Made by a program: the position numbers and the translations under genes
Assembly (NCBI RefSeq): GCF_050563545.1
Contig: NZ_JBNXUM010000006.1
Span: forward strand, 62,001 to 126,000
Reading direction: 5' to 3'
Length of the DNA stretch: 64,000 nucleotides
Origin: Falsiroseomonas sp050563545
GTDB lineage: Bacteria > Pseudomonadota > Alphaproteobacteria > Acetobacterales > Acetobacteraceae
Shown here: positions 42,643 to 50,395 of the stretch, in pieces
Position numbering within the stretch: position 1 is the first letter of the stretch
How the letters are laid out: each line of letters opens with the position of its first letter
The notes under the pieces: model-generated
Databases searched by the model: none
Seen by the model: the letters and a program-made list of their open reading frames with translations, nothing else
What the model was told of the DNA's origin: nothing

Positions 42643-43110
42643 ATGTCGCTTGCGGCCTTCGAGGCGAAGATCAGGGACGTGACCGCGGCCATTACCGGCC
42701 TGCCCGTGGAGCCCGCTCTGGCGAAGACCCTGGAGGCGCAATTCCCGCCGGGCTCCGGGACCTTCGAAGCGATCAAGGCGCTCTGCCGCCAGGGCATCGC
42801 GGAGGGCTGGCTCTGCCAGCGCGAGGCCGGCGGCATCCGCTACGGCCGCCCCGTCAAGCCGGGCCCCGACACCGCGGGCTACAGCGTGGATGTCGTGCTG
42901 ATGGACAGCCTGGCCGGGCCCCACCACAGCCACCCCAATGGCGAGATCGACATGATCATGCCGGAGACGCCGGGTGCGGCCTTCGACGGCAAGGGCGAGG
43001 GCTGGCTGGTTTATGGCCCCGACACCGCGCATCACCCGACCGTGAGCGGCGGGCGAGCCATCGTGCTGTATCTCCTGCCGCAAGGCGCGATCCAGTTCAC
43101 CAAGGCCTGA
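42643..43110 (+). CDS. DUF4863 family protein, box-cluster associated
   Basis: A 155-residue soluble protein I place in DUF4863 by the combination of the C-terminal metal-like cluster GPHHSHPNGEIDMIMPE (about 90-106), YGPDTAHHPTVSGGRAIVLY and LLPQGAIQF. This region looks like a small cupin with several histidines that could bind a metal ion. To my knowledge the family includes 4-hydroxylaminobenzoate lyase (PnbB) of nitrobenzoate degraders and members next to box genes. It lies between the importer and the benzoate-CoA ligase, 4 bp from each. It could process a substituted benzoate before CoA activation. The function here is unproven. Confidence 0.75.
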   Translation: MSLAAFEAKIRDVTAAITGLPVEPALAKTLEAQFPPGSGTFEAIKALCRQGIAEGWLCQREAGGIRYGRPVKPGPDTAGYSVDVVLMDSLAGPHHSHPNGEIDMIMPETPGAAFDGKGEGWLVYGPDTAHHPTVSGGRAIVLYLLPQGAIQFTKA

Positions 43111-43113
43111 CCC

Positions 43114-44676
43114 ATGGCGAACGCCGTCACGTGGTTCCTGGACCGGCACATCGATGAGGGCCGCGGCGACGCGCCGGCCTTCGCGGATCCGCATCGCAGC
43201 GTGACCTACGCAGGGCTCGCCGAGGGGTCCGCGCGCGTCGCCGGCGGGCTCGGCGCGTCAGGCATCGACCGCGAGCGGCGGCTGGCCATGCTCATGCTGG
43301 ACACCGTGGATTTCCCCGCCCTGTTCTGGGGCGCGATCCGCGCCGGCGTCGTGCCGATCCCGATCAACACGCTGCTGCCCGCCGAGCAGGTCGCCTACAT
43401 CCTGCAGGACAGCCGGGCCGAGGCGCTGGCGGTCTCCGCGCCGCTGCTGCCGGCGCTGCGGCACGTCATCGCGCGGCTCGATGCGCTGAAGCTGGTGCTG
43501 GTCGCGTCGGTGGACGGATCGCCGGCAGAGGGCCTGAAGGACAACGAACGCGACCTCCGCGCCTTCATCGCGCAGGCGCTGCCGGCGCCGGTCGCCGTGG
43601 AGGCGAGCCCCGACGAGGTCGCGTTCTGGCTCTATTCCTCCGGCTCCACTGGCGCGCCGAAGGGCGTGAAGCATGTCCATGCCAGCCTGAAGGCCACGGC
43701 GGACACCTATGCCGACCAGGTGCTGGGCATCTCGCGTGACGATGTCTGCTATTCCGCGGCGAAGCTGTTCTTCGCCTACGGCCTCGGCAATGCCATGACC
43801 TTCCCCATGCATGTCGGTGCCTGCGCGGCGCTGCTGCCGGACCGGCCGACGCCCGACAGCGTGATGGCGACGATGCAGCGGCACCGGCCCACGATGTTCT
43901 TCGGCGTGCCGACGCTCTATGCCGCGATGCTGGCCAATCCCGCGCTGACCCGCGGCGCGGGATCGCCGCGCCTGCGCCGCTGCGTCTCCGCTGGCGAGGC
44001 GCTGCCCGAGCATATCGGGCTCCGCTGGAACGAGGCGGTCGGCGTGCACATCCTGGACGGCATCGGCAGCACGGAGATGCTGCACATCTTCGTCTCCAAC
44101 CAGCCCGGGAAGATGCGCTACGGCAGCTCCGGCGTCGCGGTCCCGGGCTACGAACTCCGCATCGTGGACGAGCATGACCGCGACGTGCCCGATGGCGAGA
44201 CCGGCGAGTTGCTGGTGAACGGGCCGAGCGCGGCCGAGGGCTATTGGAACCAGCGCGCGAAGTCGCGCCGCACCTTCCAGGGGGAGTGGACGCGCACCGG
44301 CGACAAGTACCTCCGCGACGCCGAAGGCTTCTACCGCTACCAGGGCCGCGCCGACGACATGTTCAAGGTCAGCGGCATCTGGGTCAGCCCCTTCGAGGTC
44401 GAGGCCGCGCTCGTCTCCCACGACGCCGTGCAGGAAGCCGCGGTGATCGGGCGCGAGGACAGCGACGGGCTGGTGAAGCCGATGGCCTTCGTCACGCTGA
44501 AGGGCGGCGGCGTCGCCGGCGAGAAGCTGATCGCGGAGCTGCAGGCCCATGTGAAGGCCGCGGCCGGCCCGTGGAAGTATCCGCGCTGGATCGAGGCGGT
44601 GGAGGAACTGCCGAAGACCGCGACCGGCAAGATCCAGCGTTTCAAGCTGCGCGAACGCTTCGCGCACCACGAATGA
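43114..44676 (+). CDS. bclA: Benzoate-CoA ligase family protein
   Basis: A 520-residue ANL-superfamily enzyme that makes benzoyl-CoA from benzoate, CoA and ATP, the entry to the box pathway. The ATP-binding P-loop is YSSGSTGAPKGVKHVHAS (about 172-189), and motifs A4-A5 appear as FFAYGLGNAMTFPMHVGA and ILDGIGSTEMLHIFVSN, the latter with the benzoate-CoA-ligase type GSTEMLH. The hinge is YQGRADDMFKVSGIWVSPFE, and the C-terminal adenylation lysine lies in KTATGKIQRFKLRE. Length and motifs are those of benzoate-CoA ligase. It starts 4 bp after the DUF4863 gene and its stop overlaps the next start (ATGA). Confidence 0.93.
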   Translation: MANAVTWFLDRHIDEGRGDAPAFADPHRSVTYAGLAEGSARVAGGLGASGIDRERRLAMLMLDTVDFPALFWGAIRAGVVPIPINTLLPAEQVAYILQDSRAEALAVSAPLLPALRHVIARLDALKLVLVASVDGSPAEGLKDNERDLRAFIAQALPAPVAVEASPDEVAFWLYSSGSTGAPKGVKHVHASLKATADTYADQVLGISRDDVCYSAAKLFFAYGLGNAMTFPMHVGACAALLPDRPTPDSVMATMQRHRPTMFFGVPTLYAAMLANPALTRGAGSPRLRRCVSAGEALPEHIGLRWNEAVGVHILDGIGSTEMLHIFVSNQPGKMRYGSSGVAVPGYELRIVDEHDRDVPDGETGELLVNGPSAAEGYWNQRAKSRRTFQGEWTRTGDKYLRDAEGFYRYQGRADDMFKVSGIWVSPFEVEAALVSHDAVQEAAVIGREDSDGLVKPMAFVTLKGGGVAGEKLIAELQAHVKAAAGPWKYPRWIEAVEELPKTATGKIQRFKLRERFAHHE

Positions 44677-45470
44677 AGGACGTTTCCTTCGAACTCGACG
44701 GCCGCCGGATCGAGGCGGCGTGGTGGGGGCCGGGGCCGGAGGAAGCGCCGACGCTGGTGCTGCTGCACGAGGGCCTGGGCTGCGTCGCGCTGTGGCGCGA
44801 CGTGCCGGCGAAACTCGCCGCGATGACCGGTTTCGGCGTGATGGCCTATTCGCGCCTGGGCTATGGCCAATCCGACAGCGTCGCGCTGCCGCGGCCGCTG
44901 ACCTACATGCATGACGAGGCGCGCGACGTGCTGGGCCGCGTGCTTGACGCGCAGGGCATCCGGCGCTGCGTGCTGGTCGGGCATTCCGACGGTGCCTCGA
45001 TCGCGCTGATCTATGCGGGATCGCACCAGGACCGCCGCGTGCGCGGCCTCGCGCTGCTCGCGCCGCATGTCATGGTCGAGCCCTTCAGCATCGGCGAGAT
45101 CGAGCGCGCGCGCGACCGCTGGAACACCACCGACCTGCTCCAGCGCATGGCGAAGTACCATCGAGATCCCGCGGCCGCCTTCCTCGGCTGGAACGGCGCC
45201 TGGCTCGATCCCGGCTTCCCCGCCGTGCTCGACCTGCAGCCGGAGATCGCGCATGTCCGCGTGCCGATCCTGGTCGTGCAGGGCGCGGCCGATCCCTACG
45301 GCACGCTCGAGCACCTGCACATCATCGAACGCGAGACCTATTGCCCGGTGGACCGTCTGGTGCTGCCCGGCGTGGGCCATTCCCCGCATCTCGAGGCGAC
45401 CGGCCCCACGCTGGACGCCGTCGCCGACTTCGCCAACCGCCTCTTCCGGGTCCACGAACCAGCAAAATAA
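44673..45470 (+). CDS. Alpha/beta-fold hydrolase of the box cluster
   Basis: A 265-residue alpha/beta hydrolase. The oxyanion loop is LVLLHEGLGCVALWRDV, the nucleophile elbow is VLVGHSDGASIALIYAG with an intact Ser, the acid lies near VVQGAADPYGT and the catalytic His in LPGVGHSPHLEATGP. Hydrolases of this kind often accompany benzoate-CoA ligase in box clusters and may act on a lactone or thioester of the pathway, but no specific reaction is established. ATG 44673 overlaps the ligase stop by 4 bp. A 70-bp gap with a candidate operator follows before boxC. Confidence 0.85.
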   Translation: MKDVSFELDGRRIEAAWWGPGPEEAPTLVLLHEGLGCVALWRDVPAKLAAMTGFGVMAYSRLGYGQSDSVALPRPLTYMHDEARDVLGRVLDAQGIRRCVLVGHSDGASIALIYAGSHQDRRVRGLALLAPHVMVEPFSIGEIERARDRWNTTDLLQRMAKYHRDPAAAFLGWNGAWLDPGFPAVLDLQPEIAHVRVPILVVQGAADPYGTLEHLHIIERETYCPVDRLVLPGVGHSPHLEATGPTLDAVADFANRLFRVHEPAK

Positions 45471-45502
45471 TTCATATTGCGGCTTGCGTCGGCCGATGGA
45501 CC

Positions 45503-45516
45503 TGCATTATCTAGCA
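45503..45516. promoter_or_regulatory. Degenerate BoxR-type site upstream of boxC
   Basis: TGCA-N6-AGCA (45503-45516) in the AT-richer 69-bp gap between the hydrolase and boxC. It resembles the TGCA-N6-TGCA at 37943-37956 with one changed base. A TTGCGT at 45484-45489 could serve as a -35, which would place this site over the -10 region of an internal promoter for boxCBA. Confidence 0.4.
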
Positions 45517-45539
45517 TCCAACGAGGGCAGGAATCGCCA

Positions 45540-47189
45540 ATGGCACGCATCGACTTCCAGACGGAGCCGAGCCGGTGGCGCCACTGGCGCCTGGAGCTCG
45601 ACGGCCCGGTCGCGAGCCTGGTCATGGATGTGGACGCCGATGGCAGCCTGTTCGAGGGCGTGGAGCTGAAGCTCAACTCCTACGACCTCGGCGTGGACAT
45701 CGAGCTCCATGACGCGATCCAGCGCCTGCGCTTCGAGCATCCCGAGGTCGGCGCCGTCGTCATCCGTTCCGGCAAGGACAACGTGTTCTGCGCCGGTGCG
45801 AACATCCGCATGCTTGGCAAAGCGACGCACGGCCACAAGGTGAATTTCTGCAAGTTCACCAACGAGACGCGCTGCTCGATCGAGGACGCGACCTGGAACA
45901 GCGGGCAATACTACATCGCGGCGGTGAACGGCGCCTGCGCCGGCGGCGGCTATGAGCTTGCGGTCGCGGCGGATTACGTGATGCTAATCGACGACCGCCG
46001 CTCCTCCGTCGCGCTGCCGGAGACGCCGCTGCTGGCGGTGCTGCCCGGCACCGGCGGGCTGACCCGCGTGACGGACAAGCGCAAGGTGCGGCGGGATCTC
46101 GCCGACGTCTTCTGCTCGACCGAGGAAGGCGTGCGCGGCAAGCGCGCGGTGGATTGGCGCCTGGTGGACGAGGTCGTCCCGCCCTCCGCCTGGAACGAGC
46201 GCGTGAAGCAGCGCGCGGCAGAATTCTCGGCGAAGACGGATCGTCCGAAAGACGCGAAGGGCGTCGCGCTGACGCCGCTCGATCGCCGCTTCGAGGGCGA
46301 GCACATCCTCTATTCCCGCGTGCGCGTGGAATGCGACCGCGCTGGCGGCCGCGCGACGGTCACGGTGCTGGGGCCCGAGGCAGCGCCGCCCGCGACGCTC
46401 GACGCCGCGAAGCACGCGCAGTTTTGGCCGCTGCGCCTGGCCCGCGAGCTGGACGATGCGATCCTGCACCTCCGCGCCAACGAACCCGAGCTCGGCCTGA
46501 TCACCTTCCGCACCGAAGGCGATGCGGCGCTGGTGCTGGGGCATGACGAATTCCTGGAGGCACACCAGGCCGACTGGTTCATCCGCGAGGTCCGCCACTA
46601 CCTCAAGCGCGTGCTTAAGCGCGTGGACATGACGTCGCGCAGCCTGGTCGCGCTGGTCGAGCCCGGCAGCTGTTTCGCCGGAACGCTGGCCGAACTCGCC
46701 TTCGCCGCCGACCGCTCCGTGATGCTGTCGGGCAAGCGCGAGGGCGACAATCGTCCGCCCGCGGCGATCACCCTCTCGCCGATGAATTTCGGCGCCTATC
46801 CGATGTCGAACAATCTGACCCGCCTCCAGGCGCGCTTCTGGGGCGAGCCCGGCAGCGTGGATCGCGCAAAGGAGGCCATCGGCAAGGGCCTGGAAGCCGA
46901 GGAGGCTGAGGAACTCGGCCTTGTCACCATGACCTTCGACGAGATCGACTGGGACGACGAGGTCCGCATCATGCTGGAGGAGCGCGCGAGCTTCTCCCCC
47001 GATGCGCTGACGGGGATGGAGGCGAACCTCCGCTTCGTCGGGCCCGAGACGATGGAAACGCGCATCTTCGGCCGCCTGACCGCCTGGCAGAACTGGATCT
47101 TCCAGCGCCCGAACGCGGTCGGCACGGAGGGTGCGCTGAAGCTCTACGGATCGGGCGTGAAGCCGAACTACGACAAGCAGCGCGTGTAG
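45540..47189 (+). CDS. boxC: 2,3-epoxybenzoyl-CoA dihydrolase (benzoyl-CoA-dihydrodiol lyase)
   Basis: A 549-residue enzyme of the aerobic benzoyl-CoA pathway that opens the ring of 2,3-epoxybenzoyl-CoA, giving 3,4-dehydroadipyl-CoA semialdehyde and formate. It consists of two crotonase-like domains. The first (about 50-240) has VIRSGKDNVFCAGANIRMLG and NGACAGGGYELAVAADYV, which shape the CoA and oxyanion sites. The second (about 330-480) has the corresponding VEPGSCFAGTLAELAFAADR. Length fits the BoxC family. ATG 45540 follows an AG-rich stretch. An ATG at 45477 would reach into the previous gap and is less likely. It is followed after 11 bp by boxB. Confidence 0.95.
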   Translation: MARIDFQTEPSRWRHWRLELDGPVASLVMDVDADGSLFEGVELKLNSYDLGVDIELHDAIQRLRFEHPEVGAVVIRSGKDNVFCAGANIRMLGKATHGHKVNFCKFTNETRCSIEDATWNSGQYYIAAVNGACAGGGYELAVAADYVMLIDDRRSSVALPETPLLAVLPGTGGLTRVTDKRKVRRDLADVFCSTEEGVRGKRAVDWRLVDEVVPPSAWNERVKQRAAEFSAKTDRPKDAKGVALTPLDRRFEGEHILYSRVRVECDRAGGRATVTVLGPEAAPPATLDAAKHAQFWPLRLARELDDAILHLRANEPELGLITFRTEGDAALVLGHDEFLEAHQADWFIREVRHYLKRVLKRVDMTSRSLVALVEPGSCFAGTLAELAFAADRSVMLSGKREGDNRPPAAITLSPMNFGAYPMSNNLTRLQARFWGEPGSVDRAKEAIGKGLEAEEAEELGLVTMTFDEIDWDDEVRIMLEERASFSPDALTGMEANLRFVGPETMETRIFGRLTAWQNWIFQRPNAVGTEGALKLYGSGVKPNYDKQRV

Positions 47190-47200
47190 GGAGACCCAAG

Positions 47201-48649
47201 ATGCCCGACGGCATGAACGTCAACTATGACGGCCTGATCCCGAACAACGTGGACCTCAACAGCGATGCGCGCGTGCGCAAGGCGCTGGAGACCTGGCATC
47301 CCGGCTACATCGACTGGTGGAAGGACATGGGGCCGGAGGGCTTCCAGGAATCCCTCGTCTATCTCCGCACCGCGATCTCCGTGGACCCGAAGGGCTGGGC
47401 GAAGTTCGACTACGTGAAGATGCCGGAATACAAGTGGGGCATCCTGCTTGCGCCGGCGGTGCCCGATCGCAAGATCGGCTTCGGCCACCACAAGGGCGAG
47501 CCCGCCTGGCAGGAAGTGCCCGGCGAATACCGCGCCATGCTGCGCCGCCTGCTGGTCATCCAGGGCGACACCGAGCCGGCGTCGGTCGAGCAGCAGCGCC
47601 ACCTCGGCAAGACCGCGCCCTCGCTCTACGACATGCGCAACCTCTTCCAGGTGAACGTGGAGGAAGGCCGCCATCTCTGGGCGATGGTCTACCTCCTGCA
47701 GAAGTACTTCGGGAAGGACGGGCGCGAGGAGGCGGAGGAGCTGCTGCGCCGCCGCTCCGGCCACCAGGACACGCCGCGCATGCTCGGCGCCTTCAACGAG
47801 GCGACGCCGGACTGGCTGTCCTTCTTCATGTTCACCTTCTTCACAGATCGCGACGGGAAGATGCAGCTCGAGGCGCTAGCCCAGTCCGGCTTCGACCCGC
47901 TGTCCCGCACCTGCCGCTTCATGCTGACCGAAGAAGCGCACCACATGTTCGTCGGCGAGACCGGCGTGATGCGCGTGGTGGAGCGGACCTGCCAGGCCAT
48001 GAAGGACGCCGGCATCCAGGACCCGCACGACATCGAGAAGGTCCGCGCGCTCGGCGTCATCGACCTCCCCGCGATCCAGAAGAAGATGAACCTGCACTTC
48101 TCGCTGACGCTCGACCTGTTCGGCAGCGAGGTCTCGACCAACGCGGCCAACGCCTACAATGCGGGCCTGAAGGGCCGCTACCGCGAGGACAAGATCGAGG
48201 ACGACCACCGCCTGATCGACAGCACCTATCCCGTCCTGCGCTGCATCGACGGCGCCGTGGTGAAGGAGGATGTGCCGGCGCTCTCCGCGCTGAACATGCG
48301 CCTGCGCGACGACTATGTCGTGGACTGCAACGGTGGCGTCGGCCGCTGGAACAAGGTGATCGAGAAGGCCGGCATTCCCTTCCAGCTCAAGCTGCCGGAC
48401 GTCGCCTTCAACCGGAAGATCGGCGAGTTCAGCAAGATCCACGCGGATCCCGACGGCCGCGTCATCGACGCCGGCACCTGGGCCGCGAAGCGCGACGAAT
48501 GGCTGCCGTCCAACGACGACAACCTCTTCATCACCGCGCTGATGCAGCCCGTGGACACCGCCGGCAACTACGCCAACTGGATCGCCGCGCCCAAGGTCGG
48601 CATCGACAACAAGCCCGGGCATTTCGAGTATGTGAAGCTGCACGAATAG
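47201..48649 (+). CDS. boxB: Benzoyl-CoA 2,3-epoxidase, oxygenase component
   Basis: A 482-residue diiron oxygenase that epoxidises benzoyl-CoA at the 2,3 position using O2 and electrons from BoxA. The metal-ligand helices are visible: FQVNVEEGRHLWAMVYLLQK (about 150-169, EGRH) and MLTEEAHHMFVGETG (about 243-257, EEAHH). An earlier Glu in the first helical bundle probably completes the ligand set. The rest matches the long all-helical BoxB architecture, ending with APKVGIDNKPGHFEYV. It starts at ATG 47201 with GGGAG upstream. boxA follows after a gap of about 100 bp that contains a repeat hairpin. Confidence 0.96.
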   Translation: MPDGMNVNYDGLIPNNVDLNSDARVRKALETWHPGYIDWWKDMGPEGFQESLVYLRTAISVDPKGWAKFDYVKMPEYKWGILLAPAVPDRKIGFGHHKGEPAWQEVPGEYRAMLRRLLVIQGDTEPASVEQQRHLGKTAPSLYDMRNLFQVNVEEGRHLWAMVYLLQKYFGKDGREEAEELLRRRSGHQDTPRMLGAFNEATPDWLSFFMFTFFTDRDGKMQLEALAQSGFDPLSRTCRFMLTEEAHHMFVGETGVMRVVERTCQAMKDAGIQDPHDIEKVRALGVIDLPAIQKKMNLHFSLTLDLFGSEVSTNAANAYNAGLKGRYREDKIEDDHRLIDSTYPVLRCIDGAVVKEDVPALSALNMRLRDDYVVDCNGGVGRWNKVIEKAGIPFQLKLPDVAFNRKIGEFSKIHADPDGRVIDAGTWAAKRDEWLPSNDDNLFITALMQPVDTAGNYANWIAAPKVGIDNKPGHFEYVKLHE

Positions 48650-48660
48650 GATCGGAGCGA

Positions 48661-48720
48661 CCTCCCCCCACTGTCGGTTTCCCTCCCCCGCTTGCGGGGG
48701 AGGGAGCCTCTGAAACGGGG
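48661..48720. repeat. GC-rich intergenic hairpin repeat, copy 5
   Basis: Between boxB and boxA. Arms CCCTCCCCCGC (48681-48691) and GCGGGGGAGGG (48694-48704) with TT loop. Because the oxygenase and its reductase are expected on one transcript, this hairpin is probably transcribed and may affect the relative amounts of BoxB and BoxA. Confidence 0.85.
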
Positions 48721-48747
48721 AAGCGAACTGACGTCGGGAGAGTATTG

Positions 48748-49974
48748 ATGGACGGCACGCCGACCACTGAGGGCACGTCCCTCAAGCAGCACCTGATCGA
48801 CCCCGAGATCTGCATCCGCTGCAACACCTGTGAGGCGACCTGCCCGATCAACGCGATCACCCACGACGACAACAACTACGTCGTGGACGCGAACACCTGC
48901 AACGCCTGCGGCGACTGCATTTCGCCCTGCCCGACCGGCGCCATCGACAACTGGTTTGCCGTCGCTACGCCCTACAGCCTGGATGAGCAGTTCTCCTGGC
49001 AGGAACTGCCGCCGCGTGCGCCCGAACCCGCACTCGCCGCCGCAGCCGCCGATGCGGAAGCCGCCGCGCTGTTTGCCGAGGCGCACAAGGGCGCCGGCGG
49101 CCAGACGCGCGCGCCGACCACCGCCGCTAAGCCCAAGGTCAACCTGTTCAACCGCGCGACGCCAGCTCTTGCAAAGGTCGTCGGCAACATCCGCGTGACG
49201 AAATCCGGCACCTCTTCCGACGTGCACCACATCATCCTCGACTTCGCCTCGACGCCCTTCCCGGTCCTCGAGGGCCAGAGCATCGGTGTGGTGCCGCCGG
49301 GCCTCGACGTCACGGGACGCCCGCACGCGATGCGGCTCTACTCCGTCGCCTCCGCCCGCGACGGCGAGAAGCCCGGTGCGAACAACTTGGCGCTGACCGT
49401 CAAGCGCGTCGCCGAGCCGCGCGAGGACGGCACGATCTTCCGCGGGGTCGCGTCCAACTGGCTCTGCGATCTCAAGGTCGGCGACAGCCTTGGCGTCATC
49501 GGCCCCTTCGGCACCACCTTCCTGCTGCCGGACGAGCCCGAGGCCGACGTCGTCATGATCTGCACCGGCACGGGCTCCGCGCCCTTCCGTGGCTTCACGG
49601 AACGCCGCCGCCGCATCGCCCAGGCCGGCAGCGGCAGGCTCCACCTGTATTTTGGCGCGCGCACGCCGCAGGAGCTTCCCTATTTCGGCCCGTTGCAGAA
49701 GGTCCCGGCCGAGGTGATGGCGCAGGAACTCGTCTACAGCCGCGTCCCGGGCCAGCCCAGGGAATACGTGCAGGACCGCATGCGCGCCCGCGCCGAGGCG
49801 CTCGGCGGGCTGCTCGCGAAGCCGCGCACGCACATCTATGTCTGCGGCCTGCGCGGGCTCGAGGCGGGCGTGGACGAGGCACTGACCGAGGTCGCCGCCG
49901 CGCGCGGCATGGACTGGCCTGCGCTCCGCGCGGCGATGCGCGAGGAAGGCCGCTTCCATGTCGAGACCTACTGA
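48748..49974 (+). CDS. boxA: Benzoyl-CoA 2,3-epoxidase, reductase component
   Basis: A 408-residue iron-sulfur flavoprotein that passes electrons from NADPH to BoxB. Residues about 20-70 form a two-[4Fe-4S] ferredoxin domain: CIRCNTCEATCPINAI and CNACGDCISPCPTGAI. An Ala/Pro-rich linker (about 90-130) joins it to a ferredoxin-NADP reductase module with the FAD motif MRLYSVAS (about 192-199), ICTGTGSAPFRGF for NADP (about 271-283), the C-terminal YVCGLRGLEAGV and the terminal Tyr (FHVETY) that stacks on the flavin. Architecture and length match BoxA. The C-terminal end overlaps the thioesterase gene by 17 bp, so the two are translated together. Confidence 0.95.
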   Translation: MDGTPTTEGTSLKQHLIDPEICIRCNTCEATCPINAITHDDNNYVVDANTCNACGDCISPCPTGAIDNWFAVATPYSLDEQFSWQELPPRAPEPALAAAAADAEAAALFAEAHKGAGGQTRAPTTAAKPKVNLFNRATPALAKVVGNIRVTKSGTSSDVHHIILDFASTPFPVLEGQSIGVVPPGLDVTGRPHAMRLYSVASARDGEKPGANNLALTVKRVAEPREDGTIFRGVASNWLCDLKVGDSLGVIGPFGTTFLLPDEPEADVVMICTGTGSAPFRGFTERRRRIAQAGSGRLHLYFGARTPQELPYFGPLQKVPAEVMAQELVYSRVPGQPREYVQDRMRARAEALGGLLAKPRTHIYVCGLRGLEAGVDEALTEVAAARGMDWPALRAAMREEGRFHVETY

Positions 49975-50395
49975 GAAGTCCTACCCCTTCGTCCACGCCC
50001 GCCGCATCCGCTGGGGCGAGTCCGATCCCGCGCGCATCGCCTACACCGCGCGCTACCTCGATTTCGCGATGGATGCGATCGAGGCGTTCTTCAACGACCG
50101 CCTCGGTGCGAGCTTCTACGAGTTCAACCTGGACATGGGCTCGGGCTCGCCCTTCGTGCATGTCTCGCTGGATTTCCGCAGCCCCGTCACGCCGCGCGAC
50201 ACGCTGGAGACCGAGGTCCGCATCGCAAAGCTCGGCGGCTCCTCCGTCACCTTCGTCGTGCAGGGCCGCGTCGGCGATCGCGTGTCCTATGACGGCAAGC
50301 TGGTCTGCGCCTTCGTCGACACGACCGGGCCGAAGATGAAGCCGATGGCGATCCCGCCGCGGTTCCGTGAAATCCTCGAAGCCGACGTGATCTGA
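49958..50395 (+). CDS. Acyl-CoA thioesterase, 4-hydroxybenzoyl-CoA thioesterase-like
   Basis: A 145-residue hotdog-fold thioesterase. The family signature RRIRWGESDPARIAYTARYLD (about 15-35) contains the catalytic Asp of 4-hydroxybenzoyl-CoA thioesterases, followed by FVHVSLDFRSPVTPRDTLE. It would hydrolyse an aromatic or pathway-derived acyl-CoA, perhaps releasing CoA from benzoyl-CoA or a dead-end product when ring cleavage lags. The start lies inside boxA (17-bp overlap). Its stop is directly adjacent to that of the convergent boxR gene. Confidence 0.9.
   Translation: MSRPTEKSYPFVHARRIRWGESDPARIAYTARYLDFAMDAIEAFFNDRLGASFYEFNLDMGSGSPFVHVSLDFRSPVTPRDTLETEVRIAKLGGSSVTFVVQGRVGDRVSYDGKLVCAFVDTTGPKMKPMAIPPRFREILEADVI

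Noticed and set aside
48661..48720. Possible intrinsic terminator between boxB and boxA
   Set aside because: No T-run follows the stem and the same hairpin recurs at seven other sites, so I treat it as a dispersed repeat, not a dedicated terminator.
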